DNA of 21,493 bases from Hofstenia miamia. Lineage: Eukaryota > Xenacoelomorpha > Acoela > Hofsteniidae. The translations under genes and the position numbers were made by a program. Shown here piece by piece: positions 1 through 8,946 of this stretch. Under the pieces are notes generated by a model. The model made no database searches, was not told the DNA's origin, and saw only the letters and a list, made by a program, of their open reading frames with translations. The stretch spans positions 1 through 21,493 of the forward strand of contig CABFPE010000174.1 of assembly GCA_900660155.1 (NCBI GenBank), written 5' to 3'. Each line of letters starts with the position of its first letter. The first letter of the stretch is position 1.

Positions 1-41
1 TCATTTCTTTCTAGAATTGTTGGATTTCTGAAGTCAGTCAT
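1..41 (-). CDS. Start of a Polinton gene running off the left edge (possibly major capsid)
   Basis: A minus-strand ATG at 39-41 opens a frame reading MTDFRNPTILERN to the window edge. It is preceded by the same CTTTATATAG-type motif (47-56), at the same spacing and with the same T/C-rich tract, as the other minus-strand Polinton genes here. Only about 13 residues are visible, so the product cannot be recognised. The major capsid protein is the obvious structural gene not otherwise seen in the window, so that is the best guess from context alone. Confidence 0.45.
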   Translation of the reverse strand, partial: MTDFRNPTILERN

Positions 42-108
42 TTCTACTATATAAAGGAAAAAGGAAAAAATAGAAAAGCATTTTCCCATTTGAAATTAAT
101 TTTAAAAA

Positions 109-342
109 TCATGTCCTTATATTGTCAAACTTCTGGGGCTCATTCTTGGAAAACTTTTTTAACAACATTTGTGTCTCCATTCCCTTTTGTTCATTTATTT
201 TTGGTGTTTCTAACTTTTTATTATTGCTTGTTACTTGTGTGTTAATAGAAGTTCCTTTTTCAGTGGGGATTGTATTCTCTCTTTGTGTTCTATTAAAATT
301 AACCCATAAATAGTTTTTGTAAGTTTTCTTATATTTAGTCAT
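109..342 (-). CDS. Small basic 77-aa Polinton protein, function unknown
   Basis: An open 77-codon frame begins MTKYKKTYKNYLWVN. It is very rich in Lys, Asn, Gln and Thr, with no cysteine, membrane segment or recognisable domain. It is kept as a real gene because its ATG lies 2 bases after a CTTATATAG motif (345-353 on the other strand), the signal that marks the proven Polinton genes, and because it sits between the capsid-type gene and the next minus-strand gene. By analogy with small basic proteins of adenovirus-like particles it could be a core or DNA-associated protein, but nothing in the sequence proves this. The opposite-strand frame over the same bases lacks such a start signal. Confidence 0.5.
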   Translation of the reverse strand: MTKYKKTYKNYLWVNFNRTQRENTIPTEKGTSINTQVTSNNKKLETPKINEQKGMETQMLLKKFSKNEPQKFDNIRT

Positions 343-399
343 ATCTATATAAGTAAGGGGTGAAATTAATTTCCTTAAGAAAGTCTTTTTCCGTAATTT

Positions 400-1172
400 T
401 AAAAATAATCTTATTTGATTAAAAATATTAAGTGAACATGATTATCATTTAAATTAATAATTTGATTTTGACTATCAGTACTGTATATTCTTATTTCTCT
501 TATTTCATTTGTGTTGATTTTGTTGAATAATTTGCGCAAAGGTTGTTTTGTAAATGGATAACTTGATACTAAATCATTTGTAGGAAAAGTAAATACTATA
601 TCACTAGAATTTCCATTATATATGCTATCACTTATCAGAGAACAATGAATTAAAATGTTATCAATTCATTTTGTAATGTTAGGAACATGATTTGAAATTG
701 TAGTCTTTTTTAAGAGCATTGGATGGTTTTCATTTAAGAACTTAAAACCTAGTAGATCACCAAATTCTTTATCAAATTTTAAATACATTTTAGTCTCTAA
801 TGAAACCAATACCTTATAAGTATTCTCATTAAAAATAATTTCAACATGTTTATTATTATTTTCTTTTAATCCATGACCATTTGCTGCAATTTCATTATTT
901 ATATATGCTGATATATCTTTGTACTGATAAATACCATCAGGAAATGTAACTTTATTCCAAGTAAGACCCTCATCATGGGAATATTCAATTTTGTTGTTCT
1001 TATACTCCTCAGAAATATTGTACCAAGAGTATGACATATTTATTTGATCTAAGCAAATGTAATGTGGTTGTGTGTATAATCTTATGGGATTTACAAATTT
1101 TACTGTGAAATCAGAAGGTTTACCTACAACATTTTCATAATTTGAATTTAGAAATAGAGGAATTTCAGTCAT
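400..1172 (-). pseudogene. Polinton capsid-type structural protein (probable minor capsid/penton), broken
   Basis: The longest open part (666-1172) reads MTEIPLFLNSNYENVVGKPS at its start, followed by stretches with YICLDQINMSYSWYNIS, TFPDGIYQYKDISAYI and MYLKFDKEFGDLLGF. This pattern of short beta strands with aromatic turns recurs in Polinton structural proteins, and I read it as a jelly-roll capsid protein, more likely the minor (penton-type) than the major one because of its modest length. Coding-like sequence of the same gene continues to about 400. The start follows a CTTTATATAG motif at 1178-1187 by 5 bases. Neighbours are the 77-aa basic gene and the coiled-coil gene. Family assignment rests on recalled similarity, not on a search. 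Confidence 0.6.
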
Positions 1173-1216
1173 ATCTACTATATAAAGAAAAAAGAAAAAA
1201 AGGAAAATGATTTTTC

Positions 1217-2539
1217 TTAAGAAAATTTATTGTAAAACTTCTTAACATCATCTTTAGTAATAGCTTTCAATCTTACTAATTCATCAATTAACTGAATAAT
1301 TTCATTATAAATTTGAGCACTATCATTTCCAGCATTCTTAGAAGAAGTAAGTAATTCTAAGCGATCCATTAATTGTGAAGGATCATTGTAGTAGAAAACA
1401 CTTTGACCCTTAATTATCTTTTTAACTTTTTGATTTTTGCGATTACCTGTAACTCCAGCTAGTTTTACCAGATTCCTAAATACTCTCTTAGACTTTTCAG
1501 TGTATTTATCTTGTTTTTTATTATATCTCTTTGTTAAAAGATCTATGAAGGATTGATCAATTGGTTCAGAAATAATTGGTTTTCCATAAGGCATGCCATT
1601 TTGATCTACATAGTAAGCTTCCAAAATATATTCTCTATATAATTTATCCAAATCTATAAATGTAATTCCAAACATATTCTCATGAACTTTAAGGGGTTGA
1701 GTATCTCTACCCTTAAGTCCTTTTCCTTGGATATTTCCCTCCATAGATACATTAGTGTCAACCAATTGAGTATTTTCTTTTATAAATTTTACAAAATGTC
1801 TGTATTTATCTAATTCTTCCCCATCTCTTACTAAGACATCATAATGTGCATTATTTTCATTATGTTTATCAACAATTTCATTATATTGTTCAATAGATGA
1901 CTCATATTTTGACTGTTCATCATATGTTAATTTATTTATTTTGTTTTCAAATTGACCTATTACATCTTCTAACAAGAGATATTCCTTTTTTAATCTAGTA
2001 TTTGCTTTGGTTAATCTTGTCTTTTTTTGACCATTATCTTTTATAATTTCATTTATTTGTGCAATAAGTTCATCTTTTTTAGTATTATTAATTGTTTTAA
2101 GTTCATTTGGTAAAGTTAAGCTATAATTATTTAGAACACCTATATCAAAATTGGTTTCAATTTGTGGAGCCTTTGCTCCTGCTTCTCCAAGAGAACTCTC
2201 ATCTCCAAGAGAACTTTCATCTTCTAACTGTTGTAGATTATTAAGATTATATGGCTTCCAATCCTCTATTGCATCTTGTAATTGCCTTTGATTTTTTCTC
2301 ATTTGAACTAATTCATTTGTTTGATCCCTTAGATTTTCTTTAATGACATTTGTTTGATCTTTTAATAGATCTCCTTGATCTGAAATAGTTTTTGTAATAG
2401 GTTTGTATGTTTCTTGTAAGTTGTACTGAACTTCATTTTGTTGGTTAATGTAGTCACGTTTTTGTTGTAAAAGCTTTTTTTCTTGCTTACTGACTTCATC
2501 TTCAAGATTTACTAGTTTTCTATATTCATCATAATCCAT
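1217..2539 (-). CDS. Conserved Polinton coiled-coil structural protein
   Basis: A full-length 440-aa frame begins MDYDEYRKLVNLEDEV. Residues 1-100 and roughly 165-245 are long charged helices rich in Gln, Lys and Glu (predicted coiled coil). A short acidic linker near residue 110 repeats DESSLG. The last third is more globular: a GMPYGKPIISEPIDQ segment, a basic stretch (RVFRNLVKLAGVTGNRKNQKVKK), and a C-terminal block containing FYYNDPSQLMDRLELL, AGNDSAQIYNEIIQLIDEL and ITKDDVKKFYNKFS. The final block matches a tail I associate with uncharacterised Polinton proteins of many animals. No enzyme motif is visible. Its position next to the capsid and ATPase genes suggests a particle scaffold or core role, which is inference. 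TTATATAAT at 2542-2550 lies just upstream of the ATG. Confidence 0.7.
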   Translation of the reverse strand: MDYDEYRKLVNLEDEVSKQEKKLLQQKRDYINQQNEVQYNLQETYKPITKTISDQGDLLKDQTNVIKENLRDQTNELVQMRKNQRQLQDAIEDWKPYNLNNLQQLEDESSLGDESSLGEAGAKAPQIETNFDIGVLNNYSLTLPNELKTINNTKKDELIAQINEIIKDNGQKKTRLTKANTRLKKEYLLLEDVIGQFENKINKLTYDEQSKYESSIEQYNEIVDKHNENNAHYDVLVRDGEELDKYRHFVKFIKENTQLVDTNVSMEGNIQGKGLKGRDTQPLKVHENMFGITFIDLDKLYREYILEAYYVDQNGMPYGKPIISEPIDQSFIDLLTKRYNKKQDKYTEKSKRVFRNLVKLAGVTGNRKNQKVKKIIKGQSVFYYNDPSQLMDRLELLTSSKNAGNDSAQIYNEIIQLIDELVRLKAITKDDVKKFYNKFS

Positions 2540-2643
2540 TATTATATAATTATTTTAGAAAATATTTTTTACCCACATCTTTTGCAATACAGGACATGTT
2601 GTCCCTTAACTCCTAAAATAAAGGACACTTTGCTGTGTGCTCA

Positions 2644-3276
2644 TTACAAAGTTTCATTAAAGTTTTTATGTACTGTCTTCTTTTCTTTGTTCACAAAAAG
2701 AAAGTCATAATTAGACAAACTTTCAAAAAGGTCTGGATTAAAAGAATTATCCCTGGCAATTGAATTTTTGTCACGATTATCAACAGGAGTGTATAAAACC
2801 ATGTGTGTGCAATTTGTCCTTATTTTCTTTGGAACATTGTAATATGATTGTGAAATATAGATTGTTGATATGTTCTGATGACGACCATCAGTGAAATGAT
2901 TTGCAATTTTATTCTGTGTCTTTTCTGGGGCATTTACAAGGTCATCAAAGATAACTATTTTTCTACCTGTTGTTGAATACTCATTAGTGTTTTTTAGAAA
3001 TTCTTCTGGTAATATTTCCAAAACATTATAACCTATTTTATCTGATATTCTTTCCATTATCTTAATTAGATTTTGTATTTTTTCTTGATGAAAATTTGGA
3101 GTATAGATGTATAATTTATCATAATATATAAGAGGTCTTAAAATCATATCCATTAATAAATTAGTTTTTCCACATCCTGATTTTCCACATATAAGCATTC
3201 TAAAGTCTTCTGGTAAGAAATCTACTGGTGATTTGTCATTTTTCACTTTTGGAGTATCATAATTAATAATCTTCAT
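2644..3276 (-). CDS. FtsK/HerA-type genome packaging ATPase (A32-like)
   Basis: This 210-aa P-loop ATPase would pump the element's DNA into the particle. Walker A is GKSGCGKT (residues 31-38), Walker B is KIVIFDDL (about 106-113), and a downstream block with YISQSYYNVPKKIRTN fits the family's sensor region. Size and order match packaging ATPases of Polintons, virophages and A32-like viral proteins. I place the start at MKIINYDTP (3274-3276), not at an in-frame ATG 26 codons upstream: the inner ATG abuts a TATATAAAG motif (3277-3285) like the other genes here, and the extra residues are low-complexity Lys/Phe translated from the promoter's T/C tract. The frame is intact. It diverges from the phospholipase-like gene at 3371. 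Confidence 0.9.
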   Translation of the reverse strand: MKIINYDTPKVKNDKSPVDFLPEDFRMLICGKSGCGKTNLLMDMILRPLIYYDKLYIYTPNFHQEKIQNLIKIMERISDKIGYNVLEILPEEFLKNTNEYSTTGRKIVIFDDLVNAPEKTQNKIANHFTDGRHQNISTIYISQSYYNVPKKIRTNCTHMVLYTPVDNRDKNSIARDNSFNPDLFESLSNYDFLFVNKEKKTVHKNFNETL

Positions 3277-3370
3277 TATATAAAGAAAAAAGAAAATCTT
3301 TTTTCCTGGGAAAGTTCCTTTCCCTTTTAAGAAAAAAGAAAATATTTTTTTCACTTCTTATTTTATAAAG
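3277..3370. promoter_or_regulatory. Bidirectional promoter region between the two Polinton gene groups
   Basis: The 94-bp divergent intergenic segment has TATATAAAG (3277-3285, serving the minus-strand ATPase) at one end and TTATAAAG (3363-3370, serving the plus-strand gene) at the other. Each touches its start codon. Between them are purine runs (AAGAAAAAAGAAAAT appears twice in near-identical form) and a short C/T-rich block. On the minus strand these runs become the T/C tract also found upstream of the other minus-strand genes. Confidence 0.55.
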
Positions 3371-3972
3371 ATGACAACTAATTTAACTTACTGTGTTAAA
3401 GAAAAAAGATTAACAGGTTCCATTCCAGGCTCAGGACAATTACTTACAACAAAAAATGGAAGAAATATGCTGAAATCAATTTGTAGCAATTGTGGAAGTA
3501 AAAAGACACAATTTGTTGGAAAGGGAAGTAAAGTTGGTGAAGGTCTTGATATTCATAAAGCAATTGGTTACCTTCCAAAACCAAAAGGAGGTTTCGCACT
3601 TCCAAATCATAAATATACTGGACCATATAATCCTTTACAGATACAATTGAAAAATAATGTACAACCATATAATCAAATTGATGCTATTTCTAGAGAACAT
3701 AATATATATTACAACAAAGCTCAAGGCTCTCCAAATCCCATTGAGGGGGAGAACAAAGTTCTTCTTAAAGCTACTGTGACAAACAAATGTTGAATAGTTT
3801 AAGAAAAGTTAAACCTAAGAATATCCGTGAAGGATTTGATAAGTTATTAGTTTCAAATGTTATTGGTACAAAACATATGTTAGGTTTGGGAAGGAAAACA
3901 GAGCTTTCCAATTTAAACATTAAAAAAAACTCTAAAAGAAAGGTTTGTTTCCCCACAGGAAACTTTAGCTAA
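3371..3972 (+). pseudogene. Zinc-ribbon (DUF5679-like) plus parvovirus-type phospholipase A2-like protein, broken
   Basis: The N-terminal 50 residues contain TTKNGRNMLKSICSNCGSKK, matching the DUF5679-type zinc-ribbon found in Polinton and adenovirus-like proteins. Then comes ALPNHKYTGPYNPL (about residues 75-90), which resembles the calcium loop of the phospholipase A2 domain at the start of parvovirus VP1, and DAISREHNIYY (about 105-115), the place of the His-Asp catalytic helix. In that family the enzyme breaches endosomal membranes during entry, so a particle-entry role is inferred. A basic tail with VKPKNIREGFDKLL and IGTKHMLGLG follows. The gene is broken. It starts right after TTATAAAG and leads into the integrase gene with almost no gap. 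Confidence 0.62.
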
Positions 3973-4888
3973 TGAACTTCATAAACCAATTAAAAGAAAT
4001 TTTAGAAGAAGACAGGTGATTGTAAATCATATAGATGAAATTTGGTGTGCTGACTTAGTTGATATGCAAAAATTTAGTAAATGGAACAAAGGTTTTAAAT
4101 ATTTGTTGATGATTGTAGATGCATTTTCAAAGTATGGGTGGATTATTCCACTAAAAGATAAAACTGGACCTACTGTTAGAGATGCATTAAAGGATCAATT
4201 ACATTCATCCTCTAGAGTTCCAAAATTTCTATGGGTTGATAAAGGAAAGGAATTTTATAATAAATATGTTCAAGAACTATGTGACAAATATAAAATAAAG
4301 ATGTACTCAACAGAAAATCTTGAGAAGAATTCAATTGTTGAAAGATTTAATAGGACAATTAAAAATAAAATGTGGAAAGAATTCACAAAGCAGAATCATA
4401 CACAATATTTGGATATACTTCCTAAAATATTCAATGAATACAATAATACAAAACATAGCTCTATAAAAATGACTCCAATTGAAGCTTCCAAAGAGAAAAA
4501 TGAAGATGAAGTTTACAACAATTTGAATAATTACATTGAAAACCTAGATGCTAAAGAATCAGTGCTTAAATTCAAATTTAAAGTAGGTGATAAAGTTAGA
4601 ATAAGCAAACTTAAAAGGAAAGTTTTTGATAAAGGTTATACACCAAACTGGACTGAAGAAATATTTATTATTGATAAATTAAAATTAACAGACCCTATAA
4701 CATACACATTGAAGGATTTAGCTGATGAAGAAATAAAAGGATCATTTTATGAAGAAGAATTGCAAAAAACTAATCAAGATATATTTAGAATTGAAAAAGT
4801 GTTAAGAAAAAAGAATGGAATGGCCTTTGTTAAGTGGTCAGGATATCCTGATAAATTTAACAGTTGGATAAAAATCAAAAATATATAG
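3955..4888 (+). CDS. INT: Polinton DDE integrase with C-terminal chromodomain
   Basis: This retroviral-type integrase joins the element's ends to target DNA. In the frame visible from 4016 the catalytic triad is Asp13 (CADLVDMQ), Asp75 (LWVDKGKEFYN) and Glu109 (NSIVERFNRTIKNKMW), a D-x61-D-x33-E spacing close to the usual 35. The C-terminus (about residues 250-290) is a chromodomain: FRIEKVLRKKNGMAFVKWSGYPD, with the aromatic pattern that binds methylated histone tails in related elements. Coding-like sequence upstream (ETLANELHKPIKRNF) shows that the true N-terminus lies before 4016, which begins with GTG, so I extend to about 3955. A TTTCCCCACAG acceptor-like string sits just there; whether the element splices is unknown. 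The following gene starts 47 bases later. Confidence 0.85.
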
Positions 4889-4934
4889 AAACATTATTTT
4901 CAAAAAATTTTTTCTAGACAATATATATAGAGAG

Positions 4935-7917
4935 ATGACAACAAGAAAAAATATCACTTGTGAAACTTGTAATTTGACAATTGCTAAGAAAAATTATAAT
5001 GCACATATTAAAACTAAGAAACATTTAAAAAATGTAGAAAAGAATCATGATTTTACAATTAATGGATATATTCCAACAGTTAAGATAAATAAAAATTATG
5101 TTAATGCAACTGTTAATTTTAAGGGTACTAAATTATCCTTAATTCCATTTGCAGATATTAATACATTGTTTACAGAAACATTAATAAAATATTTTAATAT
5201 AATCAACCAACCATTAAAATATAATGTCTCATTTTATTTAAAATTTACAAAAGGTTTTGAAGATACACTTAAAGATGTAATAGTTCCTTATCAATTTAAA
5301 ATGAAAGAAATAAAAGCTAAAAATGAAGTAAATAATATTAATATTTCCTCAAAATTAAAGGAAATTATTGATGATTTTGAAAAATTAGAAGGATCAAACT
5401 GGGTATTCATTGGAGTGCATAGTATAAATATTAAAATGTACAAAATTTCTTGGGGCGGAACATATGTTAAATTACCAATTAAATCTTCTTCAATTTTAAA
5501 TATTATTAATAATGATGATAAGTGTTTTTTGTGGTCAATAATTGCAGCACAACACCCTAGTTCTACTAATCAAAATAGAACATGTGTTTATGAAAAATAT
5601 CTAGATAAATACAATTTAAATGGAATAACATTTCCAATAACAATAAATGGAATTGAAAAATTTATTAAACAAAATGGAATAAAAGTTAATGTTTATGAGT
5701 TAAAAATTTGTGGAGATATGGTTAACCTTAAATACAATGTATTACCTATTTATTATTCTGATGAAAATGCAATTGATTTGGGGGTGTATGAAAATCACTT
5801 TGTTCTAATAAAAAGCTTGAAATGTGTACTATACAAGAATTTAAGTAAAGATGAACTATACTTTTGTAAGAAGTGTTTGTTAAAATGTAGAAAAAAGTCA
5901 ACTTTTGAAAATCATATTAGATTATGTAAAAATGAAGACACAACACAATTATATTTTCCCAAAGAAGATCAAATTAAATTTAAAAATTATCATTATAAAA
6001 TAGATGTTCCATTTAGAATTTATGCAGATTTTGAATGTTATAATGAAAAGGTTGAGAGTAAATGTAATTTATCTGATGTTGATAAAACTACAATTTTATG
6101 TAATCAATTACCTATTGCTTTTGGAATATATGTAAAATCAGATATACCTGAATTATGTAAGTCAAAATACATCTCTTATTTTGGAAAAGATTGTGTTGAA
6201 GTATTTGTTCAAAAAATTAAAGAATTAGAAAACAAGTTCTTCTTTATGTTTAAATGTGACATTTCAATGAAAATTACTAAAAAAGAAAATGAAGAATTTA
6301 AAAATGCAAAGGAATGTTATTTATGTGGATGTACAAAGGACTATTTAGTAAGAGATCATTGTCATTTAACAGATAACTACAGAGGTGCAGTTTGTAATAA
6401 TTGTAATTTGATGGCTCAAAAACAATGAATGGCTTTTGTATCTTTGTACTTTCATAATTATTCACGATATGATTCACATTTATTTTTCAATGAATTATTT
6501 AAATGTAAAGACAAGTTGGTTATAAAACCCTTATGTAAAACTGAAGAAGAATATATTTCTGTACAATATGGTTGTATAAGGTTTTTGGATTCTTACAGAT
6601 TTCTTGCATCATCATTAAATAATTTAGCAAGTAATCTTGAGAAAAAGCCTATTCTAGAAAAATGTTTGGACAATGAGAACTTGTACAATCTAAATTAGCT
6701 TACCCATATGAATTTTTTGATACTCCTGAATCATATAAAAAACTTCCATATAAANATGATAAAACATTCTATTTTTGCCATTATAGGCTATTAAAGTTTT
6801 ATCTAAGAATGGGCATAGAAATGGGTAAAGTGCACAGAGTAATTTCATTTAACACTAGAAAGTCTGAAGATTCTATATCATAAATTCATACAGTTGTCAC
6901 AATTGACCCATGTAAGTAAAACTAACAAAAACAAAAGTAAATGAAAGAAAAGTACAAGAAGAACAAAATAAGCTGTTTTTCTATTTAAATTCTCATTATA
7001 TAAGGCACTACAAATGAATTTAAGATGTGCAAAGTGGTCAAATTTGACCACTCAGGCTTTCTAGTGTTAAAAAGAAAAAAGTTTTAGGAAAATACATTGA
7101 CCACAACACTAACATGCGTTCAAAAGCAAAAAATAGTTTTGAAAAAGATTTTATAAACTTTTAAATAATGCTTTCTTTGGAAAAACTTGTGAAAATAAAT
7201 GTAAAAATGTTTAATAAAACTGAGACTACTGAAAAATTAATTAAGGAGCAAAGTAAGCTAGAATTTAAAACACATTCTGATTTTGACGATTTTCTAGTAT
7301 ATCATTACTATCAAACTAAATTGAAGTTTGATAAACCAATATATCTTGGATTTACTGTTTTAGAACTTTCAAAACTCTTAATGTACAGAACTTATTACGA
7401 TGTCTTGCAACCATTTTTTGGTGAGAATAATATTACCTTGAACTATATGGATACAGACAGTTTCATTTTAAATATAAAAACTAAAGATATAATTAATGAT
7501 TTGAAAACACTTAATGACGTTTATGAATTATTTGATTTTAGTAATTTTGAAGAGAATTATGAATTATTCAATGAACAATTTAAAAAGATTCCTGGTTATT
7601 TTAAGGTAGAAACTCCTGAAAGTATTTATTTAGATGAGTTTGTTGCTTTGAAGAGCAAAATGTATTCATATAAAGTTAATGATAAAAGTAAAAACACTTT
7701 GAAAGGAATAACAAAAGTTGAGAAAGAAAAGTTAACTTTTAAAGATTATAAAAATTGTTTAGAAACTAATAAAATTGGTGTTTCAAACAATTATACGTTG
7801 AGAAATATAAAACATAAAATTAGTTTAATCTCTACAGAGAAGAATTCTCTCTCACCATTTGATGATAAAAGGTATTACTTAAATAATAATGAGAGTTTTC
7901 CATATGGGTTCCTTTAG
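4935..7917 (+). pseudogene. POLB: Polinton family B (protein-primed type) DNA polymerase, broken and interrupted by a MITE
   Basis: This is the element's replicase. The start lies 5 bases after ATATATATAG. Visible parts, in order, are: an N-terminal C2H2-type finger (CETCNLTIAKKNYNAHIKTKKH); a KCFLWSIIAAQHP...ENHFVLI region common in animal Polinton polymerases and possibly a peptidase-like fold; exonuclease motif I (RIYADFEC, near residue 360); an endonuclease VII-like zinc module (CYLCGC...RDHCHLTDNYRGAVCNNCN); exonuclease motif II (FHNYSRYDSHLFF); and, after 7168, the palm motif C YMDTDSF, followed by a tail with LSPFDDKRYYL. Polinton polymerases usually exceed 1,000 residues and this copy is shorter. 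It is clearly broken in several places, and a 214-bp MITE lies within it. Identity as a Polinton polymerase is firm. Confidence 0.88.
6853..7066. mobile_element. piggyBac-type MITE inserted in the Polinton polymerase gene
   Basis: A 214-bp segment has terminal inverted repeats: CACTAGAAAGTCTGA at the left end, and its complement at the right with one mismatch (TCAGGCTTTCTAGTG). It is flanked by TTAA on both sides (6849-6852 and 7067-7070). TTAA target duplication plus a CnCTAGAAAG-like end is the piggyBac signature. No transposase is encoded, so it is a non-autonomous miniature element. A perfect 20-bp palindrome (AGTGGTCAAATTTGACCACT, 7033-7052) lies just inside the right end, and a related ACAATTGACCCA lies inside the left. 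Polymerase-like coding sequence flanks both sides. Confidence 0.88.
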
Positions 7918-7950
7918 TGAAATTATTTTCACTCTTACTTATATATACAA

Positions 7951-8946
7951 ATGACAGAATATAAGAACTATAACTTATACTTAACTAATGGTCAATTAAA
8001 TAAATTGAAAAAAAGTATTAAAAACTCAAGTCCTATAACTTTAAGGGTTAGTAATACTAGCCAAGGAACTTCCGTTCCATTTCTTTTAACAGAAAGACAA
8101 ATAAATAAATTAGAGAAAGCAAAGAAAATAAATAAAGCTTGTGATATTAAATTTTCTACAACACAAATTATTGCAATGAAGACAAATGGTGGTGCTTTGG
8201 GCTCCTTACTTATGGCAGCTGCTCCATTAATTGGAAAGTATGCAGTAGCACCATTAGTTACTGGTGCAATGGGAGCCTTGGGAAGAAATTCAGTCAATAA
8301 AATCTTTGGAAAGGGATTAAAACAAGCAATTCCAGGAGAAGGTATGCGATTAAATACACCTAAAGGAAATTGGATGAAAATTGGACCTCCAGGTTCAAAA
8401 GGGAAAGGAATGTCATTAAATACACCAAAAGGAAAGGGAATGCAAATAAAAAAAACAATCAGTTTAAACTTTAGTAATCTCCTTTCAAATTATGATATTT
8501 TACAATTTATGAAGAATATTAAAAACTTTAAGGGGATCTTTTCTAGAAATACTTTGAAAAATTTGGGTTTTGGATTTTATGTTTGTAATTTAGACCATTC
8601 TTCAAATACTGGCACACATTGGATAGCATTTTATTATTTTAAGGATACTAAAGAGTTTGGTTCTGTCAATCTTGAGTATTTTGATAGTTTTTGCCTACCT
8701 CCATTTCAAAGTATTTTTTCAATATTTAAAGATGTTAAGGACAATATTAAGTACAACAGTTCACAATATCAACAAAGTTCTAGTGTATTATGTGGATACT
8801 ATTGTATTTGGTTTATATATGAAAGATGTAAGGGAAGAGATTATTTCTCAATACTTAATGATCTTTACAAGAGAAAGTGTGAGAGATATAAAAATGAGGA
8901 ACATATTAAAAACTATTTTCTAACCTCTTATATAAATGGGGTTTAA
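7951..8946 (+). CDS. PRO: pVI-like capsid protein fused to adenain-like cysteine protease
   Basis: This is one intact 331-aa frame. Residues 1-75 are a basic start with LTNGQLNKLKKS and LTERQINKLEKAKK repeats, typical of a Polinton capsid-associated protein. Residues 80-112 (GGALGSLLMAAAPLIGKYAV...) form an amphipathic or membrane-active helix like adenovirus pVI. A Gly-Lys linker follows, in which GxGMxLNTPKG recurs (about 129-165). Residues 175-331 are an adenain/Ulp1-type maturation protease: His223 in THWIAFY, Asp245 in YFDSF, Gln274 in YQQSSSVLCG and the nucleophile Cys281. In adenovirus the C-terminal pVI peptide activates the protease, so a fusion of the two makes functional sense. The start follows CTTATATATAC (7938-7948). 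The end overlaps the next ATG by 11 bases. Confidence 0.82.
   Translation: MTEYKNYNLYLTNGQLNKLKKSIKNSSPITLRVSNTSQGTSVPFLLTERQINKLEKAKKINKACDIKFSTTQIIAMKTNGGALGSLLMAAAPLIGKYAVAPLVTGAMGALGRNSVNKIFGKGLKQAIPGEGMRLNTPKGNWMKIGPPGSKGKGMSLNTPKGKGMQIKKTISLNFSNLLSNYDILQFMKNIKNFKGIFSRNTLKNLGFGFYVCNLDHSSNTGTHWIAFYYFKDTKEFGSVNLEYFDSFCLPPFQSIFSIFKDVKDNIKYNSSQYQQSSSVLCGYYCIWFIYERCKGRDYFSILNDLYKRKCERYKNEEHIKNYFLTSYINGV

Noticed and set aside
122-313. 63-codon plus-strand frame rich in Phe, Val and Leu
   Set aside because: It is antisense to the 77-aa minus-strand frame, which has the element's start motif; the hydrophobicity comes from the T-rich complementary strand.
3277-3354. N-terminal extension of the packaging ATPase by 26 codons
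   Set aside because: The extension is Lys/Phe-rich low-complexity translated from the promoter tract, while the inner ATG directly follows the TATATAAAG motif.
3444-3668. 74-codon minus-strand frame
   Set aside because: It is the shadow of the zinc-ribbon/phospholipase-like gene, whose motifs are recognisable on the plus strand.
7992-8297. 101-codon minus-strand frame
   Set aside because: It is the shadow of the pVI-like part of the protease fusion; it has no motif and no start signal.
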